Positions 47,985 through 59,836 of a DNA stretch of 64,000 nucleotides are shown here, in pieces (the first letter of the stretch is position 1; each line of letters starts with the position of its first letter). The notes beneath the pieces are model-generated. The model was not told where the DNA came from. It saw nothing but the letters and a program-made list of their open reading frames with translations, and searched no databases. The translations under genes and the position numbers were made by a program. Origin of the DNA: Haliotis asinina (Eukaryota > Mollusca > Gastropoda > Lepetellida > Haliotidae); NCBI RefSeq assembly GCF_037392515.1, contig NC_090283.1, forward strand, positions 20,713,001 through 20,777,000, written 5' to 3'.

Positions 47985-48109
47985 CTGTGTGAAAATGAAA
48001 GTGGGTTAATTAATCCCGTGTGAACATGAAAGTGGGTTAATTAATCCTGTGTGAACATGAAATAGGGTTAATTAATCATGTGCGCAGGTGAAATTGGGTT
48101 TATTAATCC
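47985..48109. repeat. 31-bp tandem repeat, about four copies
   Basis: Units start at 47,987, 48,018, 48,049 and about 48,080: GTGTGAACATGAAAGTGGGT + TAATTAATCC. The last copy is diverged. Confidence 0.92.
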
Positions 48110-48645
48110 ATTTGCTGCTTAACTGACACCATTTATCAATTACCCCCCGCACCTAATGATTAAGAACACAGTTGTTGTTTTTTTTGTTTGTTTTATTTTG
48201 GATTGGATAGGGTGTATTTCTACTTCAACTAGAAGCTTGTCACAAGCTTTCCAAACGCCCCCATTTTTAGGAAAACGACCGCACCCTTTACAACCTTGCC
48301 GGGAGTATGTGACCTGTGAGAGAGACTTTTCATCGTATATGTCAGCGTGTGGTGCAGTACTTGCAGGTTCTTTTAAGGTTTTAACTCTGTGCACAACCCT
48401 CCAAGTGAATCAATGCTTATTCTGTTATCGCTGTGATATGTGATATGCCCTTTGACCTCAACTCTAAATATCATAAATTTTGTTATGCTTTTATATGTAT
48501 AATAAATTCATATGACTTGCAATCCATGTTTCTTTTACTTGCATGTATCTCTAGTGGTAAGGTGCTATAGATCGATTAAGTTAATCCGTACTCAAATCCA
48601 ATTAGTAATTTAGTAGTAGTTAGTACCTATCAGTTAAGAGCTGTG
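48110..48645. other. Spacer, nothing recognised
   Basis: No gene or repeat family recognised. Confidence 0.45.
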
Positions 48646-48825
48646 AACAACATACTGCCAGAAAAAGGGATTCACGGAAATCGCACCACCAGAAATGGGA
48701 CAACTCACTGGCCTACTTAAGAGAAATGATAATCTCACTGCCAGATATGGGACAACTCACTGGCCTACTTAAGAGAAATGATAATCTCACTGCCAAATAT
48801 GGGACTCCCATAAATGGGACTAAAT
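48646..48825. repeat. 52-bp tandem repeat, two good copies plus partials
   Basis: 'GGGACAACTCACTGGCCTAC' at 48,697 and 48,749 (period 52), flanked by shorter 'CACTGCCARATATGGGAC' pieces. Confidence 0.88.
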
Positions 48826-49047
48826 CGCACATGCGCGCGCGTCTCTCGGCCTCAATGAGTTATGTGCATTTTATATACTCACTGATTATTTTACCCATTG
48901 ATTCAGCAAACTGAAAATGCACAATATTTCACACGTGAATGAAACGTTTGTTTACCGAAATCATCATCTGTTCGTGTGCACACAAAATGTGACGTCACCT
49001 TGTTTCGCAGATAACGTAGTCGGTTATAATATATACAAATGTCGAGT

Positions 49048-49092
49048 CATACACACACACACACACGCACGCACGCAGGCACGCACGTGCGC
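49048..49092. repeat. (AC)n and (GCAC)n microsatellite
   Basis: Short dinucleotide tract that passes into CACG repeats. Confidence 0.9.
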
Positions 49093-49300
49093 GGTATGTG
49101 AGAAAGTAAAACATTTACTCGAAATTTTTAAAAATAGAAATTGGTATTGGTGGCATCAAATGTTCTTGGGCGGTTTATCTCAATGCTGGACAATTAGATT
49201 TAGCGTGTTTACATGTAATGCAGAGATTTGAAACATTTTTGTCAGCGACGCCTGGCACTGTGTGGCCTCATACGAGACTTCATTTACGACATAGCATGAT

Positions 49301-49521
49301 ATATATGGCGGCGGTCTGTACATTATCGAGTCTGGACCAGACAATCCAATGATCAACAACATGAGCATCGATCTGCGCAATTGGGAACCGATGAGATGTG
49401 TCAAGCAAGTCAGCGAGTCTGACCACCCGATCCCGTTAGTCGCCTCTTACGACACGCATAGTCGCCTTTTATGGCAAGCATGGGTTGCTGAAGGCCTATT
49501 CTACCACGGAACTTCACACGG
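49301..49521 (-). mobile_element. SINE-like repeat B, near complete body
   Basis: 'ATGGCGGCGGTCTGTACATT', 'GACCAGACAATCCAATGATC', 'GACCACCCGATCCCGTTAGT' and 'TGCTGAAGGCCTATTCTACC'. The (GTGA)n end is missing. Confidence 0.88.
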
Positions 49522-50093
49522 CTAACAAAATGTTACACAGAGGACAGTTGAAGATTTCATATCGATTATACATCATTATACATATCACTTCTCGTCAAAT
49601 GGATCACTCTTGTTACAAACGCCATTACATATTACATGTGTACATCAGTATTTTTTATCAATCTGAAGGTCGCCAATTCAATTTGGTGTCCGCACACCTT
49701 CCAACCTTCCTCCCAACACACCTGTTAAGCAAATATTGTCAAATCTTTCTTTAGTTATCGCGCTAAAATTTTTATGTCGTCATATATTTTTGCTGTGACC
49801 TTGCACATTATCTCAAAGTCACTACGTAGGGGATAATGAAACTGTAATGGCCCTCCTATGCTTTCCGTACCTTACAATGACCCACTGTGTCCTTCATCAA
49901 CCGCTCCGCAATTCTTCTGGAGGATGCGTGTTTTATTTATTCTTGTTTTCACATCGTTAAAAACTGTGATGGAAACAATTGGCAGATCTAGCTACTTATA
50001 TCTGAAATCGACAAAATATGGCCAACTTGGCTAAGATAGGATCGTCACTGTTTTATAGATTTCCCAAAGCATTTCGTGAGCAGGATTTACAAT
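49522..50093. other. Spacer, nothing recognised
   Basis: No gene or repeat family recognised. Confidence 0.45.
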
Positions 50094-50108
50094 GGAATCT
50101 GCCTTGAG

Positions 50109-50274
50109 TGAGTGAGTGAGTTTGGTTTTACGCCGTTTTTAGCAATATTCCAGCAATATCACGGCGGGGGACACCAGAAAATGGGCCTCACACATTGTAC
50201 CCATGTGGGGATTCGAACCCGGGTCTTCGGCGTGACGAGCGAACGCTTTAACCACTAGGCTACCCCACCGCCCC
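50109..50274 (-). mobile_element. SINE-like repeat A, complete, with 15-bp target duplication
   Basis: Reverse-oriented full copy from (GTGA)n through 'GCAATATTCCAGCAATATCA' and 'GGGGATTCGAACCCGGGTC' to 'TAGGCTACCCCACCGCCCC'. GGAATCTGCCTTGAG flanks it on both sides (50,094-50,108 and 50,275-50,289). A perfect 15-bp duplication means a young insertion. Confidence 0.96.
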
Positions 50275-50590
50275 GGAATCTGCCTTGAGACTTCACACCA
50301 CTTAACCGGTAATAATAATTTGCAGACACAGTTTGTCCGTAGCAACTTCATTTTGGTGTTATTTCTTAAATGCAAACAAGAAATGGATGTCAACTTCTTC
50401 ATTGTGAATAACACAGCGTTTCGGAGTGTAACCTTGCTCCTCCATCCTCTCACCGGAGATACTGCACTTCTGAACTTCTTGTGCTTTTCACATCTAAATG
50501 CCTTCCAAAGATTTTATATTACAGATGTTTCGGTATGAAGCTTGCTTCACAACATGATAAGTGAATGCCCATCCTTTATTCACTGTTCTG

Positions 50591-50857
50591 ACCCGTGGAG
50601 ATCAGGCATAGAATAGGTCTTCATCAACCCATGCTTGTCACAAAAGGCAACAATGCTTGTCGGAGGAGGTGACTAACGGGATCGGGTGGTCAGGCCAGCT
50701 GACTTGGTTGGCACATGTCATTGGCTCCCAATTGCTCAGGTCGATGCTCATGCTGTTGATCACTATACTATCTGGTCTAGACTCGACTATTTATAGACCC
50801 CCGACACATAGCTGGAATATTGCTGAGGGCGGTGTAAAGGTAAACTCACCCATTCAC
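50591..50857 (+). mobile_element. SINE-like repeat B, near full length
   Basis: From 'ACCCGTGGAGATCAGGCA' through 'CTAACGGGATCGGGTGGTCA' and 'TGCTCATGCTGTTGATCACT' to 'GGAATATTGCTGAGGGCGG' and 'CTCACCCATTCACT'. Confidence 0.88.
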
Positions 50858-51124
50858 TACAGTACGACGCTGTCTATTGCAGATCCGATGTTAAGATATG
50901 GTTAATCGACTTTTCATATGAAATGAAAACATCATGGACACGCTAAACATGATTTACACATTGCTACGATTTCGTCAACAGCAACAAAACTCCTTTCCCC
51001 GATCACACAATTAGGACTCAAACAATGAACAGAATGGTGCAATGTCAACACAGTTTCACCTGTACTTAAACTACAGCGGGTTTCACTTAGTGCTCTGTGT
51101 CCATATATCAAGAGAAGTGACGTC

Positions 51125-51552
51125 AAAGCAACTAGAATAAAGCAACTAGAATATCACAATTTGAACTAAAACTAGCAAGGAAAGTTAAACCTATCATCAC
51201 CATTTAGACAAACAACAGAAGGTAGCTCGCCATACTAGCGACCATGGGGACTTACAGTACCTTTGATAAGTACTCCAGTTGGATTTACACCATCCCTTCA
51301 GCTGCTGGCAGTTGTTGGAAAAGTTAGCCAAAATTTAAACAACAAGAATACTATGTTTAAAAAAGACTGGTAAGTTTACATAGACTTGAAAGTTTTTGGA
51401 CTTACGTACCCTCAGGAATTTCAACAATAATTTCCTCGAAATTCAACAATAAAATCAATTTCCTTTAAAAACAATAATTAAATGAGCACTGACTGTTAAA
51501 AAGATCCTTAACTGTTTTCACAGTAAAATACTTATCCCGTATGATGGCTGCT
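51125..51552 (-). mobile_element. I/Nimbus-like LINE, 3' UTR fragment
   Basis: Parallels 61,078-61,610 of the right-edge LINE: 'CAACTAGAATATCA', 'GACCATGGGGACTTACAGTA', 'TTGGATTTACACCATCCCTT' and 'CAGTAAAATACTTATCCC'. It includes the very end of the coding region on its right side, so it is a strongly 5'-truncated copy. Confidence 0.85.
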
Positions 51553-52769
51553 GGCTGCTTATGTCATACTGCTGCACGCAATCTTTTAAGACTTCATCTA
51601 AACCTAATCATGGGTTATTGGTTTATCGGTCACCACCCATAACACCTACCAGTTCTTCATTATTATTTCTACACGTCGATTGAAAGTCACTCGTGGCCAT
51701 CCGGTACGGAGACGATCAGCACCAACCTCGGTTTTACTGATGACGTTGAGCAAGTCCTGTAAATGTGGTATGAAGAGAGCCTATTTGTGTAGCCTCAGCG
51801 GTTGCAGAGCTACCTCGGTGAAACTTTCTAATGGCCAACACCCTCCGCGTAGTACTACAGTTAGTGATAACAACACAAACTTGATATACTCTTAAAACAT
51901 GTAGGGGAACCTGGAATTTGAAGTCTGGTAGAAAGAAAACCCATTGAGGAACGTTACAATGGCATTCATTTTGTGTATGCAGCATTATTGCACGATATCA
52001 CCACACTCAAACACAATACTACATGGGAGGCTCCTACACGTGCATGGGGCGTCATGATGAATCTTGACTTTTTCCAAGCCGGTCGATAAATCACTGTTGA
52101 CCATTTGTCCGATAAATTTTCTTGCAATAAATTACACATCAAGTCGATGCATGAATGATGCTGGTTACAAACGATGCCACAGTCGCCGACTGTCACTGCT
52201 GAGGTGGCCAGGAACGGCTCGGACACCTTCACGTTCGGCGACGAGGTGTAATGTGAACCTATGGACGATACATTATTTTTATAGTATGAACGGGATTTCA
52301 TCACCCATACTCAAGGATTGCTCAGGCATCTTATTACTCTTAGGCGAGGCGGTTTGTAGTATGCCACAAAAGATGCTTTTAATCCATTTGTGAATGGATG
52401 TTCTTCAACGTGCCAGTCAGCTGACTGACGGTCCTGGTCATAGGGACACAGTGACACGACACAACAAGATCATCTTTCTAGACAGAGCTAACATGGGTCC
52501 ATACAGCCCTAGAAACATAGTAAGTTCTAGTAATTAAACGTTAAACTCCAATGTTATAGCACGTAAATAATCAAGATCGGGTGGCACGATAGCCATGTAC
52601 CATTTGACTATAACATCAAAGTCGCCGTCACTGACGAACAGATCCATTCAATGGTCTCTTAGGATCAGCGGTGTTTGTGTCATCCTTGCACAAAGCTAAG
52701 ACATATCAGCTCTTACTAAGGTCGTATATATATATAAGATGTTATGATTCAGAGGTTTCAGTCAATGGT
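51553..52769. other. Spacer; possible further exon of the lectin gene
   Basis: On the minus strand, 52,190-51,966 could begin with an acceptor-like CACCTCAGCAG. It then encodes a Cys-bearing segment ('G-D-C-G-I-V-C-N-Q-H-H-S-C-I-D') in the phase the last lectin donor would need. No donor or clear family is visible, so I do not call it. Confidence 0.25.
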
Positions 52770-55700
52770 TTACTCACAACATGGCTTCACGGTCCTTTTC
52801 CCTTGCACGTCAACATGTCCGATTGTAAGGAATACGTCACGTGTGGATCGCCTTGAGACTCGGATAAAGCGGACGGGGAAGGTGGCGTTGCAAGTGAAGG
52901 TGAACTTCTCCCCAGCAGAAACGACGCTTGGCACATTTCCACACAACACCACCTGGACATCAGAGCAGAGACTGACGTCTTTGTCCATCACCTCCACGGT
53001 TGCATTTGTCAAATTGGAATCTGAAAACATAGAGTTCAGGGTAGGTGTTACACATAATCTATGTTTCTTAGGTGGTACAAACTGGTTTCTTTAAATGGTA
53101 TTGCGTTGTGCCATTTTAACAAACTATCTTAAGTGTTTTCAAATAAAAAAGTGACTATTCTCCGAAATGTATCATTACAACTACAATACAGATGGTGAAT
53201 AGGATATGGACTGACACTGACTATATATATATATATATGTATGTACTTGCTGCGCTTTGGTTTCTTGCTGTGACGGTGATGTAGCTGATAGTGAAGTAAC
53301 CCCTTAGGTCCACCTCCCACCATGACGGGTTGCCGTTGAATGTCATTGCTCCGTCTCTTAAATACGATATATTGAGAGCATGGCTAGCATAATTACTTTC
53401 CCAGGTACTGCTTTGTTTTGCCTCTTTCCCATTTGAAATATTTTCACCTGCAAGGGAAATGTGAAGAGACCAGGAGAAAGGTGGAGGCTCACACAGACAC
53501 AATACACAGACACAGTCATACACACAGACACAATACACAAACACAGTCATACACACAGACATTCGCAGACACATTGACATACACATTCACATTGCTTCTT
53601 AAATCATTGTTCGAGTTGGAGTAAAAGAACTCATTCATTCCTGTAGCTACGTTAATATCAAATCCTGTCTTAGTAGAAGGAAATCATTTGTGGATACAAA
53701 GAGTACCACACACACTCGTATCACCAGCCACTAATAACAAGACAACACGCGTGTCTGATAAGGGTGATGTGGCAGGATGGTGGGGCAGCTAGGCAGTTAA
53801 AACTTTCTAAAGTTAAAAAAGACTCGTGTTGGATTGCCCACATGTAAACATGTGCTGAACCCATCTCTAAATTCCCCCACTCTGATATGGCGGAATATTG
53901 ATAAATCGGACTAAAACTAAGTTATTGCATTTCAGATGTTTCATACCGTCGACTACGACATATTCCTCAGGATGGACGTGTCCTGGTTTGAGTTATACAA
54001 CCAGGACAGCATCCCGGGCAGATGTCACAAAACAATTTTGCCCCTAACACCTATCATGAGCATTTGTGTGTTCCTACATAATATTTTTTATCACTATTTT
54101 TTATTTGAAAGGTACAGGTACTACATGACTATAGACACAATCAAGTGAATAATTTGAGATATATGTACATATAATATATTATTGTATACAATATATTTCC
54201 ACATTAAGAACACTGAATGGGTAACATGCATAGTGTGATTTTTTCACTGTTAAGACATTTTCATATGACAGCAAGGGATGGAAGAGTAGTTTTACAGTTA
54301 TGACATGAAGGCCAAAAGGTCCCCAAACTCGTGTATTGTGTATTACGTATGCTGCACATGCATTAACTGGTATATGATATTTAGATGTCGCTCTAGTCCG
54401 TGTATGGTAGGGATAGATTTTAAACGTCTCTTTGCAAAGATGAATTGTTTTGCAGACATTATAATTAGGTTTAAGAGCCCAATTCTCCTTTCTTTACATC
54501 CCCAAAATAAATATGAATTATAATACCAATGCATATTGGTTTGAACCTTAAATATAAAGTAATAACTGAGAAAAAAGAAAGTGTTATTAAGAAATGATTT
54601 GTATGAGTATGATCGCATCATCATGGGAAATCACCTAGCCCCGACGTCTGCCAAATCAGGAATGTGGATTCTTACGCTAAGACATTTGTTTTGACCTGTT
54701 CTGTTGAGCTGTGATCATATGTTTTGTGTAAGTCTCCTTCAGAATGTTTTCGTGGTAGTACAGCATCTGTAACTTCCATCACACAAGACACCCATTCTAC
54801 ATTCATGGGTAGAATGTGTGGAATCGAACCTCGGTCTTCAACGTGACGAACACACATTTCAACCAATAGGCTACTCCACTGCCCCTAGTTGTAAAACAGA
54901 AAGCCGGATAAAGGCATCGATATTCTCATCAACCCCGTTAACACTTGTCTTGTAAACGTCAGCTATATATGTTTTGGTGAAGAAATATTAAACGGTTTTC
55001 ATATATTGATCCAGAACTTAACACAACCAAAGACATGGATGAATCTGATGTCGCCCATGCCGGGCAATTTTATCAATAGATAATAATAAATAATAAATAG
55101 ATAATATGTCATGATACTGATAGACATACTTTAATTTATTATCAAAGCAAAAAGACATAGGTAAAGATTTCTCACTGATTTCATAAGATTTCTTTAATGA
55201 CGTATTGTTCCAATTAAGGGATCAATACCTATCTCGTTGCAAAAGTTATTCTAAAAGGTATCCACATGACTTTCAGTTTCATTTGATTTTCCACTATAAA
55301 ATGTATATGTGGATCTAACGTTTTGATCAACCTAATAATCATTCAAATCCATCCATCCATTCAAATCCATCCATCCATTCAAATCCATCCATCCATTCAA
55401 ATCCATCCATCCATTCAAATCCATCCATCCATTCAAATCCATCCATCCATTCAAATCCATCCATCCATTCAAATCCATTTCATATCCATGGGATCATACG
55501 GAATATTGCGACCAAAGTCCTCACCAGCTTCACTAACCTTCAAATACCTTAACTCACACATCTTTTACAAATGTTGACATAACAAATAATGTCAAATAGA
55601 ATTGATTCTACAAAAGCAAGATTTAGGGATGTCAACTACATTATTGTGAATAACTCTTCCTTTCCTTAACGCAAACCAAGTTTAAATGCCCTTCAACGTT

Positions 55701-55886
55701 GAACATTGACGTAATATAATATTATAATTGATTATGTAACAACATCTCAGTAATTATAAACGTTTAACATATCTATGCTACATCCGTCATGATATACTGA
55801 CCCCGAGTGTCGTGCAGGTTGGAGATGCCAAGATATAGCACTACAATGGCGAGCACATTGCCAGACGTCTTGTTGACAGGAGCCAT
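52770..55886 (-). CDS. Secreted F5/8-type C / fucolectin-like (FTP) domain protein, three exons
   Basis: Exon 1 (55,886-55,802) encodes 28 residues with a hydrophobic core 'N-V-L-A-I-V-V-L-Y-L-G-I', a secretory leader, then donor G|GTCAGT. Exon 2 (53,447-53,247; acceptor CCCTTGCAG, donor AA|GTACAT) encodes 'N-G-K-E-A-K-Q-S-S-T-W' and 'P-S-W-W-E-V-D-L-R-G-Y', the start of the fucolectin/tachylectin-4/pentraxin-1 (FTP) domain. Exon 3 (53,020-52,778 or to the stop at 52,770; acceptor GTTTTCAG) continues with two Cys around a 'F-T-F-T-C-N' strand and ends 'L-T-I-G-H-V-D-V'. Both joins are phase 1 and keep the frame open. If translation stops at TAA 52,770 the product is about 178 residues. FTP lectins often bind fucose and act in innate immunity; here the usual 'L-C-E-V' Cys near the end is Gly. 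A strong donor (GTGAGT, 52,777-52,772) leaves room for a longer form. Confidence 0.65.
53495..53592. repeat. CA-rich imperfect microsatellite in intron 1
   Basis: Repeats of CACACAGACACAATACACA type. They keep a spurious Cys/Val frame open upstream of exon 2 on the minus strand. Confidence 0.85.
53775..53925 (+). mobile_element. SINE-like repeat A, strongly diverged
   Basis: 'GGATGGTGGGGCAGCTAGGC', 'GTTGGATTGCCCACATG' and 'GATATGGCGGAATATTGATA'. Lies in intron 1 of the lectin gene. Confidence 0.65.
54745..54886 (-). mobile_element. SINE-like repeat A, diverged
   Basis: 'ATGTGTGGAATCGAACCTCG', 'GTCTTCAACGTGACGAACAC' and 'AGGCTACTCCACTGCCCC' match the reversed head. Lies in intron 1 of the lectin gene. 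Confidence 0.75.
55341..55484. repeat. 18-bp tandem repeat, eight copies
   Basis: Perfect units ATTCAAATCCATCCATCC in intron 1 of the lectin gene, the last copy diverging at its end. Frames through them (I-Q-I-H-P-S) are by-products. Confidence 0.95.
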
Positions 55887-57867
55887 CGTGAAAATGAATG
55901 TTCAAGCAGAGAGACGTGCCGTCAGAACATGCAAAACATCAAACACGATGCGGTTGACTAAACTGAGCCCATGACAACAAAGTCGGAATAAGATCTCTCT
56001 GAAAATGTTTGCAACAACATGTGCATCATTTATCATACTACAATAGAAAAATGTTCTTTTTGACATCACGCCAAGTTCTCAAGAAGCAGTACTAGTGAGT
56101 CAACTGAAACGCCGATCGGTTTTCTGTGACATAACAAGCATGTTATACCTATAAAGCATTTTCAGAAATTTTAAACTTTCATGCGAGCCAAAAGCTGTTG
56201 TTGTAACCACTTATATGTATATGAAGCATCAAACAGACACCACTTGGTTTTTGGAGAATTTTGCTGTTGTTAAGGCGTAAATAATTGACACCAGAACACT
56301 ATACCGTACGATGTTTCAGAGAGAAAACCAAACCTGGAAAATATTGCATGCAAGGTTAAAATGCTCCACTGTGTGCATTCTAGGATCTGAAAATGTGAAT
56401 ACTGAAAATCAACATCATAATTATGATTCAACAGTGAGCTCTGTGTATCCGTCATAACTGACATGCAATGTTAGAGTTTCGGATGTTCATGAGAATGTGA
56501 GCACACCAAGCTGAATGGTACACGCCAATCATGGCCAAAGCAGAAATATAAGTACAAATGTTGGCTGATTGGAGCAACTGAAGGCAACATATGAATGTTT
56601 TGGCATATTCGTTTGGTGTTGGAGTTATTGCTCTGTCCAACATCGGTACATATTCCACAGCCATGTTCATGCATTCTGAGGAATCCCACACAGTTAGATT
56701 CATGATTGGTTCGAAGTTTTCAGACAGCTGTGTCGTTATCGGGACAATGTTGCCTTTTGGTGAATGTTTTCTGCTTGGGTTTAAACCTGTTGTTTCTTTT
56801 GTTTCTACAAATTAGATTTAACTGTACGGTAGTTTAATTACATCTGGTCCATCAAATTGGCCAAGATTTTGGGGCTCACACAACGTTTGATTTGCCAAGG
56901 CTAAGCACTAGCCTCGCTTCAGTTCATGTCAAACTCTTGAGTCGGGATCAGATTACCCTTCTTTATTTGTTCAGATAACTCTTAGAAGCTAGGATACAGT
57001 TCCATTAGATATGGTGAAGCTGAATCTAAGTCACCAGAAAAGCTTGACACACTGTCCCCAGCAGGAGTGCAAGTGGAGGAAGGGTAGCCTTCTATAAAAA
57101 CAACGTCCCATCAAACAAATATACACAAATATTACTACAGTAAAACCAAACCCATGTACTCCAGGAATTATTCAAAAATATTGTTCCTTCTTATCAGTAT
57201 TTAAACGTAAACTAAAGCTGGTTCTACCTGAGGGGAACTTCATGTAACAGGAGCAGATGTTGATCTTGACTCCGTTGCATCACACCTCTTAAAGACCATA
57301 CCTCATTGGCAAAGAGGCAAGCCAGAGGCAGACACAGAAGATACCAGTTGAAAACATTATGCTTCAAGCAAGCTATTTATCAGCAACGGTATGCATAACT
57401 GGGACTTAAATATGTTCATTTTAATCATTGAAATATTTCCCCAAAGTACATTCAATCCGGGCAGTGTTGTCTGTGATTCCTTATTAAATCTCCAGGCTCA
57501 TAAAAGGTTTCATTGAATTATCGCCCGATTCTCGATATCGGTCTTACATCTGACCAGTGCTAATTTGATCACTGTTGGTTACCCAGCCACGTTTCTATTG
57601 CAGGTAAAACAACACCTGATGCCTTTCACTTCCCTGCGTTAAATATAAATAACATTCATGAAGGACTTCTCAGTTGAGTGAAAAAATGACGAGAAACCCA
57701 AACGGGTCTAATAAATTTAATGGAAGTTAAGCAAGTTATAATCCGCCTGCTTGCCTGACATTGCAGACACGATGAAGTCATTCTCTAACGATGCAGCATT
57801 GGTCATACATGTTGTGCAAGTAAGTATATGGTGAGGGGAGAGTATCCTTGGTTTTGTAAGTGAGAGT
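55887..57867. other. Region upstream of the lectin gene, nothing recognised
   Basis: No TATA box or other clear promoter element near 55.9-56.0 kb, and no gene family in the open frames. Confidence 0.45.
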
Positions 57868-58032
57868 CAGGGGCGGAAGGGAAGCATTTGTTCAAGGCGT
57901 TCGCTCGTCACGCCGAAGACCTAGGTTCGATTCTCCACATTGGTACAAAGGGTAAAGCCATTTGCTGGTGTCCCCTGTCCTGATATTCCTGCGATACTGC
58001 TAATAATTATGTAAGACCCATCTAACTCACTT
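57868..58032 (+). mobile_element. SINE-like repeat A
   Basis: 'AAGGCGTTCGCTCGTCACGC', 'GAAGACCTAGGTTCGATTCT' and 'GCTGGTGTCCCCTGTCCTGA'. The tail is diverged and the head partly lost. Confidence 0.85.
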
Positions 58033-58230
58033 CGATCCTTTCATCAGTGTTTGTTTAACTAGCCATTATCAATGCACATCGGCACTGGTAATACCATAAT
58101 GTCTACAGGGAAACGCGCTGTTATCAGATGCTCTGAAAGTTCCCATGAACCCAGTAAGCAACCCATCTTTGGTTGCTAGCGGTCCATGGCCAAGGTTTAC
58201 TTCATACTAAACATACAATCAAAAACTTGT

Positions 58231-59670
58231 TGATGCAGTGTGTTCTGTACTTATGCATTGATACCGAACTGACTGTTTTACGATCCTTCATGATGCAGTG
58301 TGTTCTGTACTTATGCATTGATACCGAACTGACTGTTTTACGATCCTTCGTGATGCAGTGTGTTCTGTACTTATACATTGATACCTACCTGACTGTTTTA
58401 CGATCCTTCGTGATGCAGTGTGTTCTGTACTTATGCATTGATACCGAACTGACTGTTTTACGATCCTTTGAGATGCAGTGTGTTCTGTACTTATGCATTG
58501 ATACCGAACTGACTGTTTTACGATCCTTCATGATGCAGTGTGTTCTGTACTTATACATTGATACCGAACTGACTGTTTTACGATCCTTCGTGATGCAGTG
58601 TGTTCTGTACTTATGCATTGATACCGAACTGACTGTTTTACGATCCTTCGTGATGCAGTGTGTTCTGTACTTATGCATTGATACCGAACTGACTGTTTTA
58701 CGATCCTTCGTGATGCAGTGTGTTCTGTACTTATGCATTGATACCTACCTGACTGTTTTACGATCCTTCGTGATGCAGTGTGTTCTGTACTTATGCATTG
58801 ATACCTACCTGACTGTTTTACGATCCTTCGTGATGCAGTGTGTTCTGTACTTATACATTGATACCTACCTGACTGTTTTACGATCCTTCGTGATGCAGTG
58901 TGTTCTGTACTTATACATTGATACCGAACTGACTGTTTTACGATCCTTCGTGATGCAGTGTGTTCTGTACTTATGCATTGATACCGAACTGACTGTTTTA
59001 CGATCCTTCGTGATGCAGTGTGTTCTGTACTTATACATTGATACCTACCTGACTGTTTTACGATCCTTCGTGATGCAGTGTGTTCTGTACTTATACATTG
59101 ATACCGAACTGACTGTTTTACGATCCTTCGTGATGCAGTGTGTTCTGTACTTATACATTGATACCGAACTGACTGTTTTACGATCCTTCGTGATGCAGTG
59201 TGTTCTGTACTTATACATTGATACCGAACTGACTGTTTTACGATCCTTCGTGATGCAGTGTGTTCTGTACTTATACATTGATACCGAACTGACTGTTTTA
59301 CGATCCTTCGTGATGCAGTGTGTTCTGTACTTATGCATTGATACCGAACTGACTGTTTTACGATCCTTCGTGATGCAGTGTGTTCTGTACTTATACATTG
59401 ATACCTACCTGACTGTTTTACGATCCTTCGTGATGCAGTGTGTTCTGTACTTATACATTGATACCGAACTGACTGTTTTACGATCCTTCGTGATGCAGTG
59501 TGTTCTGTACTTATACATTGATACCGAACTGACTGTTTTACGATCCTTCGTGATGCAGTGTGTTCTGTACTTATACATTGATACCGAACTGACTGTTTTA
59601 CGATCCTTCGTGATGCAGTGTGTTCTGTACTTATACATTGATACCGAACTGACTGTTTTACGATCCTTCG
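58231..59670. repeat. 60-bp satellite, 24 copies, with 6-unit higher-order repeat
   Basis: Exactly 24 x 60 bp, head to tail, no indels. Unit: TGATGCAGTGTGTTCTGTAC + TTATRCATTGATACC + GAACT or TACCT + GACTGTTTTACGATCCTTCG. Variation is nearly confined to two sites (TGCAT/TACAT and CCGAACT/CCTACCT) plus a few unit-end changes in units 1-5. Units 13-18 and 19-24 (58,951-59,310 and 59,311-59,670) carry the same variant order, i.e. a 360-bp higher-order repeat. Since 60 is a multiple of 3, a 514-codon frame crosses the array on + and shorter ones on -. Confidence 0.98.
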
Positions 59671-59836
59671 TGATGAAGAGTATCATAATCATAATCAGAT
59701 TTACAGCTGAGCACTAATGCATTACACTTGGCCATCATACGCCACAGTAGGTACTCTCATATATTTCCCTCATATCAAACTATTACTAAGATGATAGTTA
59801 AAAATGTAAAACCTTCAATATTGGACACTACGAAAG

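Noticed and set aside
51680-51895. Cys-bearing + strand frame as a retroelement or host exon
   Set aside because: The spacing of Cys residues does not fit a family I can name, and no supporting parts lie nearby.
52778-53020. Minus-strand frame 53,030-52,770 starting at its own Met as a separate small gene
   Set aside because: The Met lies in the acceptor region, and the sequence completes the FTP domain begun in the exon at 53,247-53,447.
58231-59670. CRISPR array
   Set aside because: The units are contiguous 60-bp tandem copies without unique spacers, in eukaryotic DNA.
58173-59717. 514-codon open frame over the satellite as a repeat protein
   Set aside because: The frame follows from a 60-bp period without stops. 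Two frames on the other strand are also open, and no leader, splice or start context supports coding. Kept only as a low-priority finding.
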